Source: Paraglaciecola sp. (lineage in GTDB: Bacteria > Pseudomonadota > Gammaproteobacteria > Enterobacterales > Alteromonadaceae). Taken from it: a stretch of DNA of 37,942 nucleotides. Of the stretch, positions 26,175 to 34,155 are shown one piece after another. Every line of letters begins with the position of its first letter. The first letter of the stretch is position 1. The stretch spans positions 1 to 37,942 of the forward strand of contig NZ_JANQVQ010000226.1 of NCBI RefSeq assembly GCF_030730205.1. Reading direction: 5' to 3'. The translations under genes and the position numbers were made by a program. Under the pieces are notes generated by a model. That model had not been told where the DNA came from. It saw only the letters and a program-made list of their open reading frames with translations, and did not search any database.

Positions 26175-27665
26175 TTGAATCAAGCACAAAAAAAACGAGT
26201 GATTATTGCAGGAGGCGGCACCGCAGGTTGGATTGCCGCTGCTGCTATGGCAAAACAGCTTGCCGGCACTGTAGACATTACCTTGATTGAGTCTGATCAA
26301 ATTAGCACGATAGGCGTGGGCGAAGCCACGATCCCGCCAATGCGCACATTCCATAAGTTATTAGGTATTAACGAACAAGACTTTATGCGCGCAACCTCCT
26401 CGACATTCAAATTAGGGATCTCATTTGAAAACTGGGGGAATATCGACCAGAAATATATCCATTCATTTGGGGTAACCGGCAAAAGCAGTTATTTAGCTGA
26501 ATTCGTGCATTTTTGGCTGCATGGTAAACAACAGGGTCACGATGCAGAGTACGGTGATTATTGTATTGAATTGCAAGCAGCTAAAATGGGCCGTTTTGCG
26601 ACCTCCGACAAATCAAAAATTAATTTTGCCTACCATCTTGAGGCCAGTCGTTATGCCTCGTTTTTAAGAGAATTTAGCGAAGCACGCCAAGTTAAACGAG
26701 TTGAAGGTAAAATAGTCCAAGTCAATCAAGCGACTAACGGCAGTGGATTTATCACCGGCTTGCAATTAGATAGTGGCGCCTTGATCGAAGGAGATCTATT
26801 TATTGACTGCAGCGGTTTTAGAGGCCTGTTAATTGAACAAACCCTCAACACGGGTTATGAAGATTGGTCACACTGGTTACCGTGCGACAGTGCGTTGGCC
26901 GTCCAAACAGCTTCTGTTAGTCCCGCGCCGCCCTATACCAGAGCCATCGCCCATGACAGTGGATGGCAATGGCGTATACCACTGCAACATCGCGTGGGTA
27001 ATGGCATTGTTTATTGTAGCAAGTATCTATCTGATGATGCTGCACGCCTGCGCCTACTTGACAATATTGAAGGACAAACCTTAACAGAGCCTTTGCAAAT
27101 AAAATTTAGAACCGGAAAGCGCCGCAAACATTGGAACAAAAACTGTATTGCTTTAGGGCTTGCCAGTGGATTTGTCGAGCCTCTTGAGTCTACTTCAATT
27201 CATTTAGTTATGATGGGCATCATACGCTTGATGAAATTATTTCCATATGAAGGCATCAACCCTGTCCTAGTGGAAGAATACAATCGAGAAACCAGTGAAG
27301 AGTTAGAGAAAATTCGCGACTTTATTATTTTGCATTACAAAGTCACTCAGCGAGAAGACAGTGCATTTTGGCGTTATTGCAAAAACATGGAAGTACCTGA
27401 CTCACTTAAACATCGTATTGAGCTGTTTAAGCGTAATGCTTACACCTACCAAGAACCCAACGAATTATTCAGAGTCGACTCTTGGACTCAAGTGATGTTA
27501 GGCCAAGGACTTATTCCTGACTCTTATCACCATATTGTAAAAACCATGTCTGATAACGAGCTCAATCAATTTTTGAACTCTATGCGTACCGGCATGAAAA
27601 GCGTTGCTGAATCATTGCCTATGCATCAGGACTTTATTGAACGCTATTGCAAAGCGAGCAACTAA
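26175..27665 (+). CDS. Flavin-dependent tryptophan-halogenase-family protein
   Basis: A 496-aa FAD protein. The dinucleotide motif GGGTAGW lies at 13-19, GVGEATIPP at 47-55, catalytic Lys79 in STFKLGISFENW (same number as in PrnA), the halogenase signature GWQWRIP with Trp264 and Trp266, and Glu338 in FVEPLESTS, which aligns with the PrnA active-site Glu. All key residues for hypohalous-acid chemistry are thus present. The start is TTG at 26175 with CAGGAG six bases upstream, a strong site. There is no signal peptide. Family members linked to TonB receptor genes (BrvH-like) brominate indole in vitro, but their natural substrate is unknown. A flavin reductase would be required, and none is encoded here. 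Confidence 0.92.
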   Translation: MNQAQKKRVIIAGGGTAGWIAAAAMAKQLAGTVDITLIESDQISTIGVGEATIPPMRTFHKLLGINEQDFMRATSSTFKLGISFENWGNIDQKYIHSFGVTGKSSYLAEFVHFWLHGKQQGHDAEYGDYCIELQAAKMGRFATSDKSKINFAYHLEASRYASFLREFSEARQVKRVEGKIVQVNQATNGSGFITGLQLDSGALIEGDLFIDCSGFRGLLIEQTLNTGYEDWSHWLPCDSALAVQTASVSPAPPYTRAIAHDSGWQWRIPLQHRVGNGIVYCSKYLSDDAARLRLLDNIEGQTLTEPLQIKFRTGKRRKHWNKNCIALGLASGFVEPLESTSIHLVMMGIIRLMKLFPYEGINPVLVEEYNRETSEELEKIRDFIILHYKVTQREDSAFWRYCKNMEVPDSLKHRIELFKRNAYTYQEPNELFRVDSWTQVMLGQGLIPDSYHHIVKTMSDNELNQFLNSMRTGMKSVAESLPMHQDFIERYCKASN

Positions 27666-27668
27666 GTG

Positions 27669-28373
27669 ATGCAACAACTTACACCGAGCGACAATATGAT
27701 CATCACCAAACATACTATTGGTGATGAGGCCTTACCATTATTGGTAGTAGACAATTTTATAGCTGAGCCTGAGGCCTTGATTCAGGAGGCGGGTTTTCGG
27801 GACTTTAGCCAAAACTCGCCCTATTATCCAGGCCACAGAGCCGAAGCTCCCCTCGCCTATCAACAGTGCTTACTTGCTTGTTTGACACCCACATTGGTGG
27901 ATGTTTTTCAACTACCCAGTGAGATACTTAGTTTGTCGGTTTGTCATTATTCGGTTGTTACCACCCCGCCCACTCAACTTAAGTTGTTACAACGTATTCC
28001 TCACTTTGATTCTCTGAATAAACACGGTCTTGCCGCCGTACATTATTTATTTCATGGCGAGCAAGGCGGTACATCTTTTTATCGTCATCGTAAAACAGGC
28101 TTTGAAAGCATCGATGAGAGCAGAAAAACAGCCTATTTTAGCTCCTTAGAAAATGAGAACGATGGCCCCAACATGCCAAAAATGAAAGACGGTTATATTA
28201 ATGGTGACACCCCTCTTTTTACGTGCATTGAGCAACAACGCGGAATCTATAATCGAATAATTGTATATCGTCGAAACACCTTACACTCTGGTGCTATTCC
28301 TAGCGATTTTAAGCCGCCGCTTAATTTACTCGATGGCAGATTAACGATCAGTAGCTTTATCGATTGTATTTGA
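27669..28373 (+). CDS. DUF6445-family protein
   Basis: A 234-aa cytosolic protein that follows the halogenase stop by 3 bp, so it is surely cotranscribed and probably coupled. The pattern fits DUF6445: LPLLVVDNFIAEPEALI near the N-terminus, YPGHRAEAP, RIPHFDSLN (a His-x-Asp pair), HYLFHGEQGGTSFYRHR, and a late RRNTLHSGAIP. The HFD...LHSG spacing followed by an Arg recalls 2-oxoglutarate/Fe(II) oxygenases of the prolyl-hydroxylase type, which would make it the third oxygen-using enzyme of the cluster. That reading is inference. The start is ATG 27669; a GTG immediately before it is the alternative. Confidence 0.8.
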   Translation: MQQLTPSDNMIITKHTIGDEALPLLVVDNFIAEPEALIQEAGFRDFSQNSPYYPGHRAEAPLAYQQCLLACLTPTLVDVFQLPSEILSLSVCHYSVVTTPPTQLKLLQRIPHFDSLNKHGLAAVHYLFHGEQGGTSFYRHRKTGFESIDESRKTAYFSSLENENDGPNMPKMKDGYINGDTPLFTCIEQQRGIYNRIIVYRRNTLHSGAIPSDFKPPLNLLDGRLTISSFIDCI

Positions 28374-28703
28374 TTCATCTTCCGTGGAAGCTTTTCTGTA
28401 AGCTGAGCCCGAGTTAGCATTCTTTTTAAATCCCCTCTCCCCCACTTGCTTTTCAATAGCATCCCGTAAAACGTCTTTCTGACTCACTTAAAAAATAAAC
28501 TTAGAAAATGTGAAATTAATGTTGTGGAAATGTAACTGCCATTCGTCTTGAGGTAGACGCAAATAAATCGTGAGCTTTTATATGGGCTGTTTTTTTCGCT
28601 GACGAAGTGGGAAAGGTAAAAATAGCTTCATCCCCCATCAGCTCTAAGATGCCATTTGCTTCGTTTTATCAACTGTAAAACAAAATAACAGGGACACATT
28701 TAT
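28374..28703. other. Control region upstream of the second TonB-dependent receptor
   Basis: A 330-bp gap. No good copy of the TGAAAACGTTTTCA operator was found; the nearest resemblance (GTAAAACGTCTTTC at about 28466-28479) is poor. CAGGGAC at about 28690-28696 serves as ribosome-binding site of the receptor. No strong terminator is seen after the DUF6445 gene, so read-through into the receptor gene is possible. Confidence 0.5.
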
Positions 28704-31700
28704 ATGAAAAAACCAAACCGTTTTAGCAAATCATTGCTTACGCAAAGCATCGCATTATTACTTGGTACAGGGACTGTTATGCCTGCCTTGGCACAAGAAG
28801 TAAGCACAGAAGATACCGAAGTAATCCAAGTCCGTGGTATGCGTTCAAGTATGCAAGAATCAATGTTTACCAAACGCGAGTCTTCGGGTGTGGTCGATGC
28901 CATTTCCGCCGAGGACATTGGTAAATTTCCTGACACAAACCTTGCAGAATCTCTACAACGTATTACTGGTGTGTCTATCAGCCGCAGCAATGGTGAAGGA
29001 TCACAAGTTACTGTCAGAGGTTTCGGCGCAGACAAAAACATGATCACCCTAAATGGCCGAATGATGCCAGCGGCGAGTGCCTTCGGTGATGGCGATGGTG
29101 GTTTTCAAGGAACAGGCCGTGCATTCGATTTTGCCAATTTAGCCTCAGAAAGTGTTCGCGCTGTTGAAGTGTATAAAACCAGTAAAGCCAATATTGCCAC
29201 TGGCGGCATTGGCGCCACCATCAATATTTTAACGGCAAAACCCCTAGACAAAGAAGGCTTTCAAGCCAGTGTTGGTGGCAAAGGGATTGTTGATACTACT
29301 AACCGCACGGGCAACGATGTCACGCCCGAGGTATCCGGTATATTCAGCTTCACCAATGATGAATCCACTTGGGGTGTGGGCTTGACAGTAAGTCACCAAC
29401 AACGTGATAGCGGTTCAACGGGTTTACTCATGAACGACTGGCGTGTGAGCCCTTGGATCCCATTAGGAGAGGAAGGTGCTATCGCCATGAGTGATACGGG
29501 TACAGTGACAAATGCACCAGCTGAAGGTCAATTGTTTGGCATGCCCAATAACGTCTCTTATAACACTTGGGACACCCAGCGTACTCGCGACAATGCTCAG
29601 TTGACCCTGCAATGGGCACCTAGCGATAACATCACAGCCACGGTAGATTACACCTATGCTAAAAACGATATAACCCAAGAAAAACACTCTAAAAATTCAT
29701 GGTTTACCCGCACCACTGACAATGTCACCTTCGACACAAACCAAGCGGTAGCGACCGCGGTGGTAATATCAGAGGCAGTAGGGGGCACGAAAGATCACAA
29801 CAGCGATGCGACCCTTTACAAACAGTCAAATGAGCTAAAGTCGTTGGGTATTAATCTCGAATATCAAGCAACAGATAACCTGTCTTTTAGCTTAGATGCA
29901 CATGACTCTTCAATGGAAAGTTTACCTGATGGCGGCAAATGGGGGGGGACCTTAACCGTTGCGACAGCAACGCCGATTGGTTTGTACAACACCTACAATT
30001 TTGAGGGCGACTTACCCATTTTAACCCAAGTAAACAATGACAGTATCAAGGGTAATGGCAATGGTGTAGATGATGTTGGTGACATTGGGAGTCAAATAAT
30101 GCGCTCTTTTTGGAACTCACAAACCACTGATATCAAACAATTTAAATTAGACGGAAGTCTAGAGTTTGATGATGGTCGCTTTGATTTTGGTGTCGAAACC
30201 AGAACCATGGAAACCAATCAAAAGTATTCAGAAAACTATATGCCCTTAGGCGATTGGGGCGTGTCTAACCCGATGGATGTACCTGAAGGTTTATTGCAGC
30301 CCTACAACATCATGGCAGAATTTGATGACTATGATACATCGGGTTCAAACCAATTTGGCTGGACCTCGAATGTGGTTGAGCTTGCTGATTGGGCCGCGCA
30401 GGAATACGGTCATGATTATAGCTATAACCCTAACTTTAGTGAAAACCATCGGGTAAAAGAAGATACTACCGCCCTTTATTTGCAAGTGTCTTTAAAAGGT
30501 GAACTTGGTGATATGCCAACTAATTTTTTAGCAGGTGTTCGCTATGAAACAACCGATGTTGACTCTACCTCGTTCTCATTACAAGTCAGTCAAATAGAGT
30601 GGTTAGACAACAACGATTATTTCTATCGCTTGTCTGATAATATTACAGCCATCAAAGGCGGTACTTCTTACGATCATTTGTTACCGAGTTTAGATTTTGA
30701 TATTTCAATCACTGATGAATTAAAAGCCAGAGCTTCTTTTAGTCAAACCATTGCAAGAGCTAACTATGATCAGCTCAGAACAGCCGTAACCGGTATCAGC
30801 ACTAATGGGCCTGCCTCGACCGGTGGCTCTGCAGTCGCTACGGCTTCTAATCCTGCTCTCGTGCCTTTGCAATCAAGTAACTTTGATTTATCAGTTGAAT
30901 ACTATTTTGCTGATACCAGCTATGTATCACTGGGCTTTTACGAAAAACGGGTTAAAAACTTTATTGGTACCGAGCAAGTTGAAGAGCCTCATTTTGGTTT
31001 AAGAGATGTAACCGCAGGCCCTCGAGCCCAAGCAGCAGCGGCTGCACTTGAAGCAGCAGGTTATGCAGTAGATGAAACCTCTTTATTTGTAATGACCGTG
31101 ATCATCGATAACCCGCAAGATTTTCCAGGTGGAATTGCTGACTATGAGCCAGGCATTACCTTCGGTGAGCAAATAGCTGCTGATTACGACGTCGTCCCCA
31201 ATGCAGATGATCCAGAAATGGTGTTTTTAACCAGTAAGCCAGTAAACAACAAAGAAGCACAAATTTACGGTTTTGAGTTAGCCGCTCAACACTTCTTTGC
31301 CGACACAGGTTTTGGCATCGCAGCCAACTACACTACCGTCAACGGTGATATCGGTTTTGACGATACAGGCAGCCCAGCAGTATCACAATTTGCTTTAACG
31401 GGCTTAAGTGACACTGCTAACATCGTACTGATGTATGAAAATGACAATATTCAAACTCGCCTTGCTTACAACTGGCGTGATGAATATTTGGCAGAAACCT
31501 CTCGTGGAGGCTCAAGAAACCCCCGTTACGTTGAGGCTTACGCTCAGCTAGATTTTACAATTAGTTATCAAGTTAACGAGCAGCTTTCGGTGTCATTTGA
31601 AGGTCTGAACTTAAGCGAAGAAAACAGTCGAAGTCATGGCCGTTCAGAACGTCAAGTATGGGATTTATATGATTTAGGCGCCCGTTATCAATTAGGTGCA

Positions 31701-31715
31701 CGTTACACCTTCTAA
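28704..31715 (+). CDS. TonB-dependent receptor, second paralogue
   Basis: Outer-membrane receptor of 1003 aa, close paralogue of the one at 21100 along its full length. Signal peptide 1-30 (MPALA then Q), TonB-box-like EVIQVRG, a plug with FPDTNLAESLQR, and a barrel ending in GARYTF. The plug and the C-terminal 300 residues are almost the same as in the first copy, while surface-loop regions differ (for example FGDGDGGFQGTGRAF against FAGNQGTSRAF, and the lack of the DANGxPV insert). Codons for identical stretches differ at many third positions, so the duplication is not recent. Downstream is a strong terminator. No clear operator lies upstream, so its control may differ from the first copy. 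Confidence 0.93.
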   Translation: MKKPNRFSKSLLTQSIALLLGTGTVMPALAQEVSTEDTEVIQVRGMRSSMQESMFTKRESSGVVDAISAEDIGKFPDTNLAESLQRITGVSISRSNGEGSQVTVRGFGADKNMITLNGRMMPAASAFGDGDGGFQGTGRAFDFANLASESVRAVEVYKTSKANIATGGIGATINILTAKPLDKEGFQASVGGKGIVDTTNRTGNDVTPEVSGIFSFTNDESTWGVGLTVSHQQRDSGSTGLLMNDWRVSPWIPLGEEGAIAMSDTGTVTNAPAEGQLFGMPNNVSYNTWDTQRTRDNAQLTLQWAPSDNITATVDYTYAKNDITQEKHSKNSWFTRTTDNVTFDTNQAVATAVVISEAVGGTKDHNSDATLYKQSNELKSLGINLEYQATDNLSFSLDAHDSSMESLPDGGKWGGTLTVATATPIGLYNTYNFEGDLPILTQVNNDSIKGNGNGVDDVGDIGSQIMRSFWNSQTTDIKQFKLDGSLEFDDGRFDFGVETRTMETNQKYSENYMPLGDWGVSNPMDVPEGLLQPYNIMAEFDDYDTSGSNQFGWTSNVVELADWAAQEYGHDYSYNPNFSENHRVKEDTTALYLQVSLKGELGDMPTNFLAGVRYETTDVDSTSFSLQVSQIEWLDNNDYFYRLSDNITAIKGGTSYDHLLPSLDFDISITDELKARASFSQTIARANYDQLRTAVTGISTNGPASTGGSAVATASNPALVPLQSSNFDLSVEYYFADTSYVSLGFYEKRVKNFIGTEQVEEPHFGLRDVTAGPRAQAAAAALEAAGYAVDETSLFVMTVIIDNPQDFPGGIADYEPGITFGEQIAADYDVVPNADDPEMVFLTSKPVNNKEAQIYGFELAAQHFFADTGFGIAANYTTVNGDIGFDDTGSPAVSQFALTGLSDTANIVLMYENDNIQTRLAYNWRDEYLAETSRGGSRNPRYVEAYAQLDFTISYQVNEQLSVSFEGLNLSEENSRSHGRSERQVWDLYDLGARYQLGARYTF

Positions 31716-31738
31716 CTATCCTCGTTACTTTTAGCTTG

Positions 31739-31767
31739 AAGGTCGCAGTGTTACTGCGACCTTTTTT
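31739..31767 (+). terminator. Rho-independent terminator after the second receptor gene
   Basis: A perfect 11-bp stem (AAGGTCGCAGT at 31739-31749 with ACTGCGACCTT at 31753-31763, loop GTT) followed by a T-run through 31767, 24 bp after the receptor stop. Confidence 0.93.
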
Positions 31768-31851
31768 CTTTAGCTTGCGCTTCACGTTTCTGCGACAAAA
31801 ACCGATGTTCCACTATCGCTTCACAGCCCACTTATTCAAGCCTCATTAAAA

Positions 31852-31865
31852 TGAAAACGTTTCCT
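31852..31865. promoter_or_regulatory. LacI-type operator, upstream copy
   Basis: TGAAAACGTTTCCT, 11 of 14 matches to the palindrome, with an intact left half. It lies 260 bp upstream of the perfect copy at 32112, similar to the 240-bp spacing in front of the first receptor. Confidence 0.62.
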
Positions 31866-32110
31866 GTTTACTGATTTGTATTCTTGTTAGGGAGTAAATC
31901 CTCTCTCTTTGATAATAAAGAACATCAACAACTCGTCCTATTATTGTAAAAAGATTAAGAAAAAATTTAAACCAAATAAATCAGAAACTTAAAGAGACAA
32001 AAGAGAGTTATTTTGATGCTCAACGAAAATAGCGCTCGATAAAAAACAGTGATACTTTACTAAAAATTCTAAATCACCACTGATAATTTACAAAATAATT
32101 ACAATTAAAA

Positions 32111-32139
32111 TTGAAAACGTTTTCAAAATACTTTATTTT
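32111..32139 (+). promoter_or_regulatory. Sigma70 promoter of the symporter-phosphorylase operon
   Basis: TTGAAA at 32111-32116, a 17-bp spacer, and TATTTT at 32134-32139. The -35 box and half of the spacer are covered by the perfect operator, so repressor and RNA polymerase would compete directly. Confidence 0.7.
32112..32125. promoter_or_regulatory. Perfect LacI-type operator TGAAAACGTTTTCA
   Basis: A fully symmetric 14-bp palindrome with central CG, the form bound by many LacI/GalR-family repressors whose recognition helix reads an AACGTT core. It overlaps the -35 box of the operon promoter. Confidence 0.85.
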
Positions 32140-32286
32140 ACTGCAGAAAATTTGTCAGTGTTGTTATGAAGTCATTACCGACTATGATAGTGCCCGCGAG
32201 CAACTGGAGTAAGAATTCCTTGCGCAATTGGCCAGCATTCACACCTTGAGTAATGACTACGTATCTAACAATCTTGGAAAGAACAA

Positions 32287-34155
32287 ATGAAGATAGCCTT
32301 AGTTGACCTTATTATTATTGTGGCTTATTTAGCGGCAATTATAGGCATTGGTTTTTATTTAAAAAAACGTGCAGCCCAAAGTATGGACGACTATTTTGTC
32401 GGCGGTAAAAAGCTGCCGTGGTACTTGTTGGGTTTGTCTAATGCCTCAGGCATGTTCGATATCTCAGGCACAATGTGGTTGGTGACCTTGTGTTTTGTGT
32501 ACGGCATGAAGAGTATATGGATCCCTTGGTTATGGCCGGTTTTTAACCAAGTATTTCTGGCCGTCTATCTTTCGATGTGGTTACGTCGGTCTAACGTTCT
32601 GACTGGCGCGGAATGGATGCGAACGCGCTTTGGTGATGGCCGCAGTGGCAAATTATCTCACATGGTGGTGATTGCCTTTGCGGTAATTGGTGCACTTGGC
32701 TTTCTAGCCTATGGTTTCGTCGGTATTGGTAAATTCATTGAAATTTTTATTCCGTGGGAAAACGTCTCACCCTACCTCCCCTTTACGATTTCAGCGGCCT
32801 ATGTACCCCATTTCTATGGCATCGTTTTTACGTCTATCGCCACGCTATACGTCATTTTAGGTGGCATGATGAGCATAGTATGGGCCGACGTTTTGCAGTT
32901 TTCCATCATGACCTTCTCTGCCTTGTTTATTGGTGTGGTTGCCATGATACAAGTGTCACCAGAAACCCTTCAAGCAGCCGTACCCGCTGGCTGGATGGAT
33001 CCCTTCTTTGGTTGGAACTTAAATTTAGATTGGCAAGGCATTTTCGCAGAAGTAAATGACAAAATTCTGTCTGACGGTTTCTCGCTCTTTAGTATTTTTG
33101 TGATGATGACCTTATTTAACGGTATTTTTAAAAGTGCCGCAGGTCCAATGCCTAACTACGATATGCAAAAAATCCTTGCCACTAAATCCCCCCGTGAAGG
33201 CGCACTAATGAGCGGTTTTGTGTCGATTATTTTGATGCCGATCCGCTACTTTATGATTGCAGGTTTTACGGTTTTGGCAGTGGTTTACTACCAAAAACTA
33301 GATTTGATGTCAGGTGGGCAATTAGACTTCGAAAACATTTTACCGAGTGCGATTTTAGAATTTGCCCCTGTAGGTATTATGGGCTTAGTTTTAGCCGGCC
33401 TAATCGCCGCTTTTATGTCTACTTTTGCATCAACTGTTAACGCGGTACCTGCTTATTTAGTCAACGATGTTTACAAGCGTTACATTAACCCTAAAGCCAA
33501 TACCAAAACGTTGATTCATACCAGTTACCTTGTGTCGATTCTAGTAGTGGTACTCAGCACCGTGATTGGTCTGTATATCGAAAGCATCAATAGTATATTG
33601 CAACTTTTAGTGTCTGGTCTTTGGGCTGGTTATGCTATTGCGAATGTTCTGAAGTGGCATTGGTGGCGGTTAAATGGCTATGGCTATTTTACTAGCATGC
33701 TGGCCGGTTTAGTGTGCTTTATTGTGATTGCTTTTATTCCCGACTCTGCCTTTAGTGTCCCACGAGAAATGGTTGCGCTATATGCCTTCCCACTGATCCT
33801 GCTGATAACTGGCGCCGTCTGTATTGGGGTCAGTTTACTGACCCCGCCAGAGGATGAAGCCTTATTAAAACGCTTTTATAAAAACGTAAACCCTTGGGGA
33901 TTTTGGGGGCCCATTCGTCTAGCAGTTAAGTTAGACGATCCTAACTTTGCCGCAAACGGGGATTTTAAGCGAGACATGTTCAATATCGTCATAGGGGTAG
34001 TCGCGCAAACGTGTTTGGTTGCCTTACCTATTTTTGCGGTGATTAAAGAAGGCTGGTCAAGCCTATGGACACTCAGCATATTCATCATTTGTGCTTGGAT
34101 ATTAAAACGCAATTGGTACGACAAGCTTCCACAAGAGACTACAAATAATGCTTAA
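32287..34155 (+). CDS. Sodium:solute symporter (SSS family), probable cellobiose/glucoside importer
   Basis: Inner-membrane Na+-coupled transporter of 622 aa with about 13-14 hydrophobic helices, starting with a short external N-terminus and IALVDLIIIVAYLAAIIGIG. MDDYFVGGKKLPWYLLGLS (32-50) is the typical SSS block after helix 1, and the GLIAAFMSTFASTVNAVPAYLVNDVYKRY region near residues 375-405 is the conserved helix-8/9 segment containing the second sodium site. GGAAAG five bases before the ATG is a strong ribosome-binding site. The gene overlaps the GH94 phosphorylase gene by 8 bp, so import of the phosphorylase substrate (cellobiose or a related glucoside) is the natural inference. Expression is predicted to be controlled by the operator at 32112. 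Confidence 0.92.
   Translation: MKIALVDLIIIVAYLAAIIGIGFYLKKRAAQSMDDYFVGGKKLPWYLLGLSNASGMFDISGTMWLVTLCFVYGMKSIWIPWLWPVFNQVFLAVYLSMWLRRSNVLTGAEWMRTRFGDGRSGKLSHMVVIAFAVIGALGFLAYGFVGIGKFIEIFIPWENVSPYLPFTISAAYVPHFYGIVFTSIATLYVILGGMMSIVWADVLQFSIMTFSALFIGVVAMIQVSPETLQAAVPAGWMDPFFGWNLNLDWQGIFAEVNDKILSDGFSLFSIFVMMTLFNGIFKSAAGPMPNYDMQKILATKSPREGALMSGFVSIILMPIRYFMIAGFTVLAVVYYQKLDLMSGGQLDFENILPSAILEFAPVGIMGLVLAGLIAAFMSTFASTVNAVPAYLVNDVYKRYINPKANTKTLIHTSYLVSILVVVLSTVIGLYIESINSILQLLVSGLWAGYAIANVLKWHWWRLNGYGYFTSMLAGLVCFIVIAFIPDSAFSVPREMVALYAFPLILLITGAVCIGVSLLTPPEDEALLKRFYKNVNPWGFWGPIRLAVKLDDPNFAANGDFKRDMFNIVIGVVAQTCLVALPIFAVIKEGWSSLWTLSIFIICAWILKRNWYDKLPQETTNNA

Larger units (their letters stand above)
31716..32286. 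other. Control region upstream of the symporter-phosphorylase operon
   Basis: A 571-bp gap holding the terminator of the second receptor gene, two LacI-type operators (31852, 32112), a promoter (32111-32139) and an untranslated leader of about 140 nt. The leader contains a possible 27-codon ORF (32166-32249) with two Trp codons but no ribosome-binding site, so it is not called as a gene. Confidence 0.7.

Noticed and set aside
28341-28487. Minus-strand frame of 48 codons with GTG start (VSQKDVLRDAIEKQVGERGF...) overlapping the end of the DUF6445 gene
   Set aside because: Protein-like composition, but no ribosome-binding site, a GTG start, overlap with a real gene on the other strand and no family I recognise. 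Conservation would be needed to call it.
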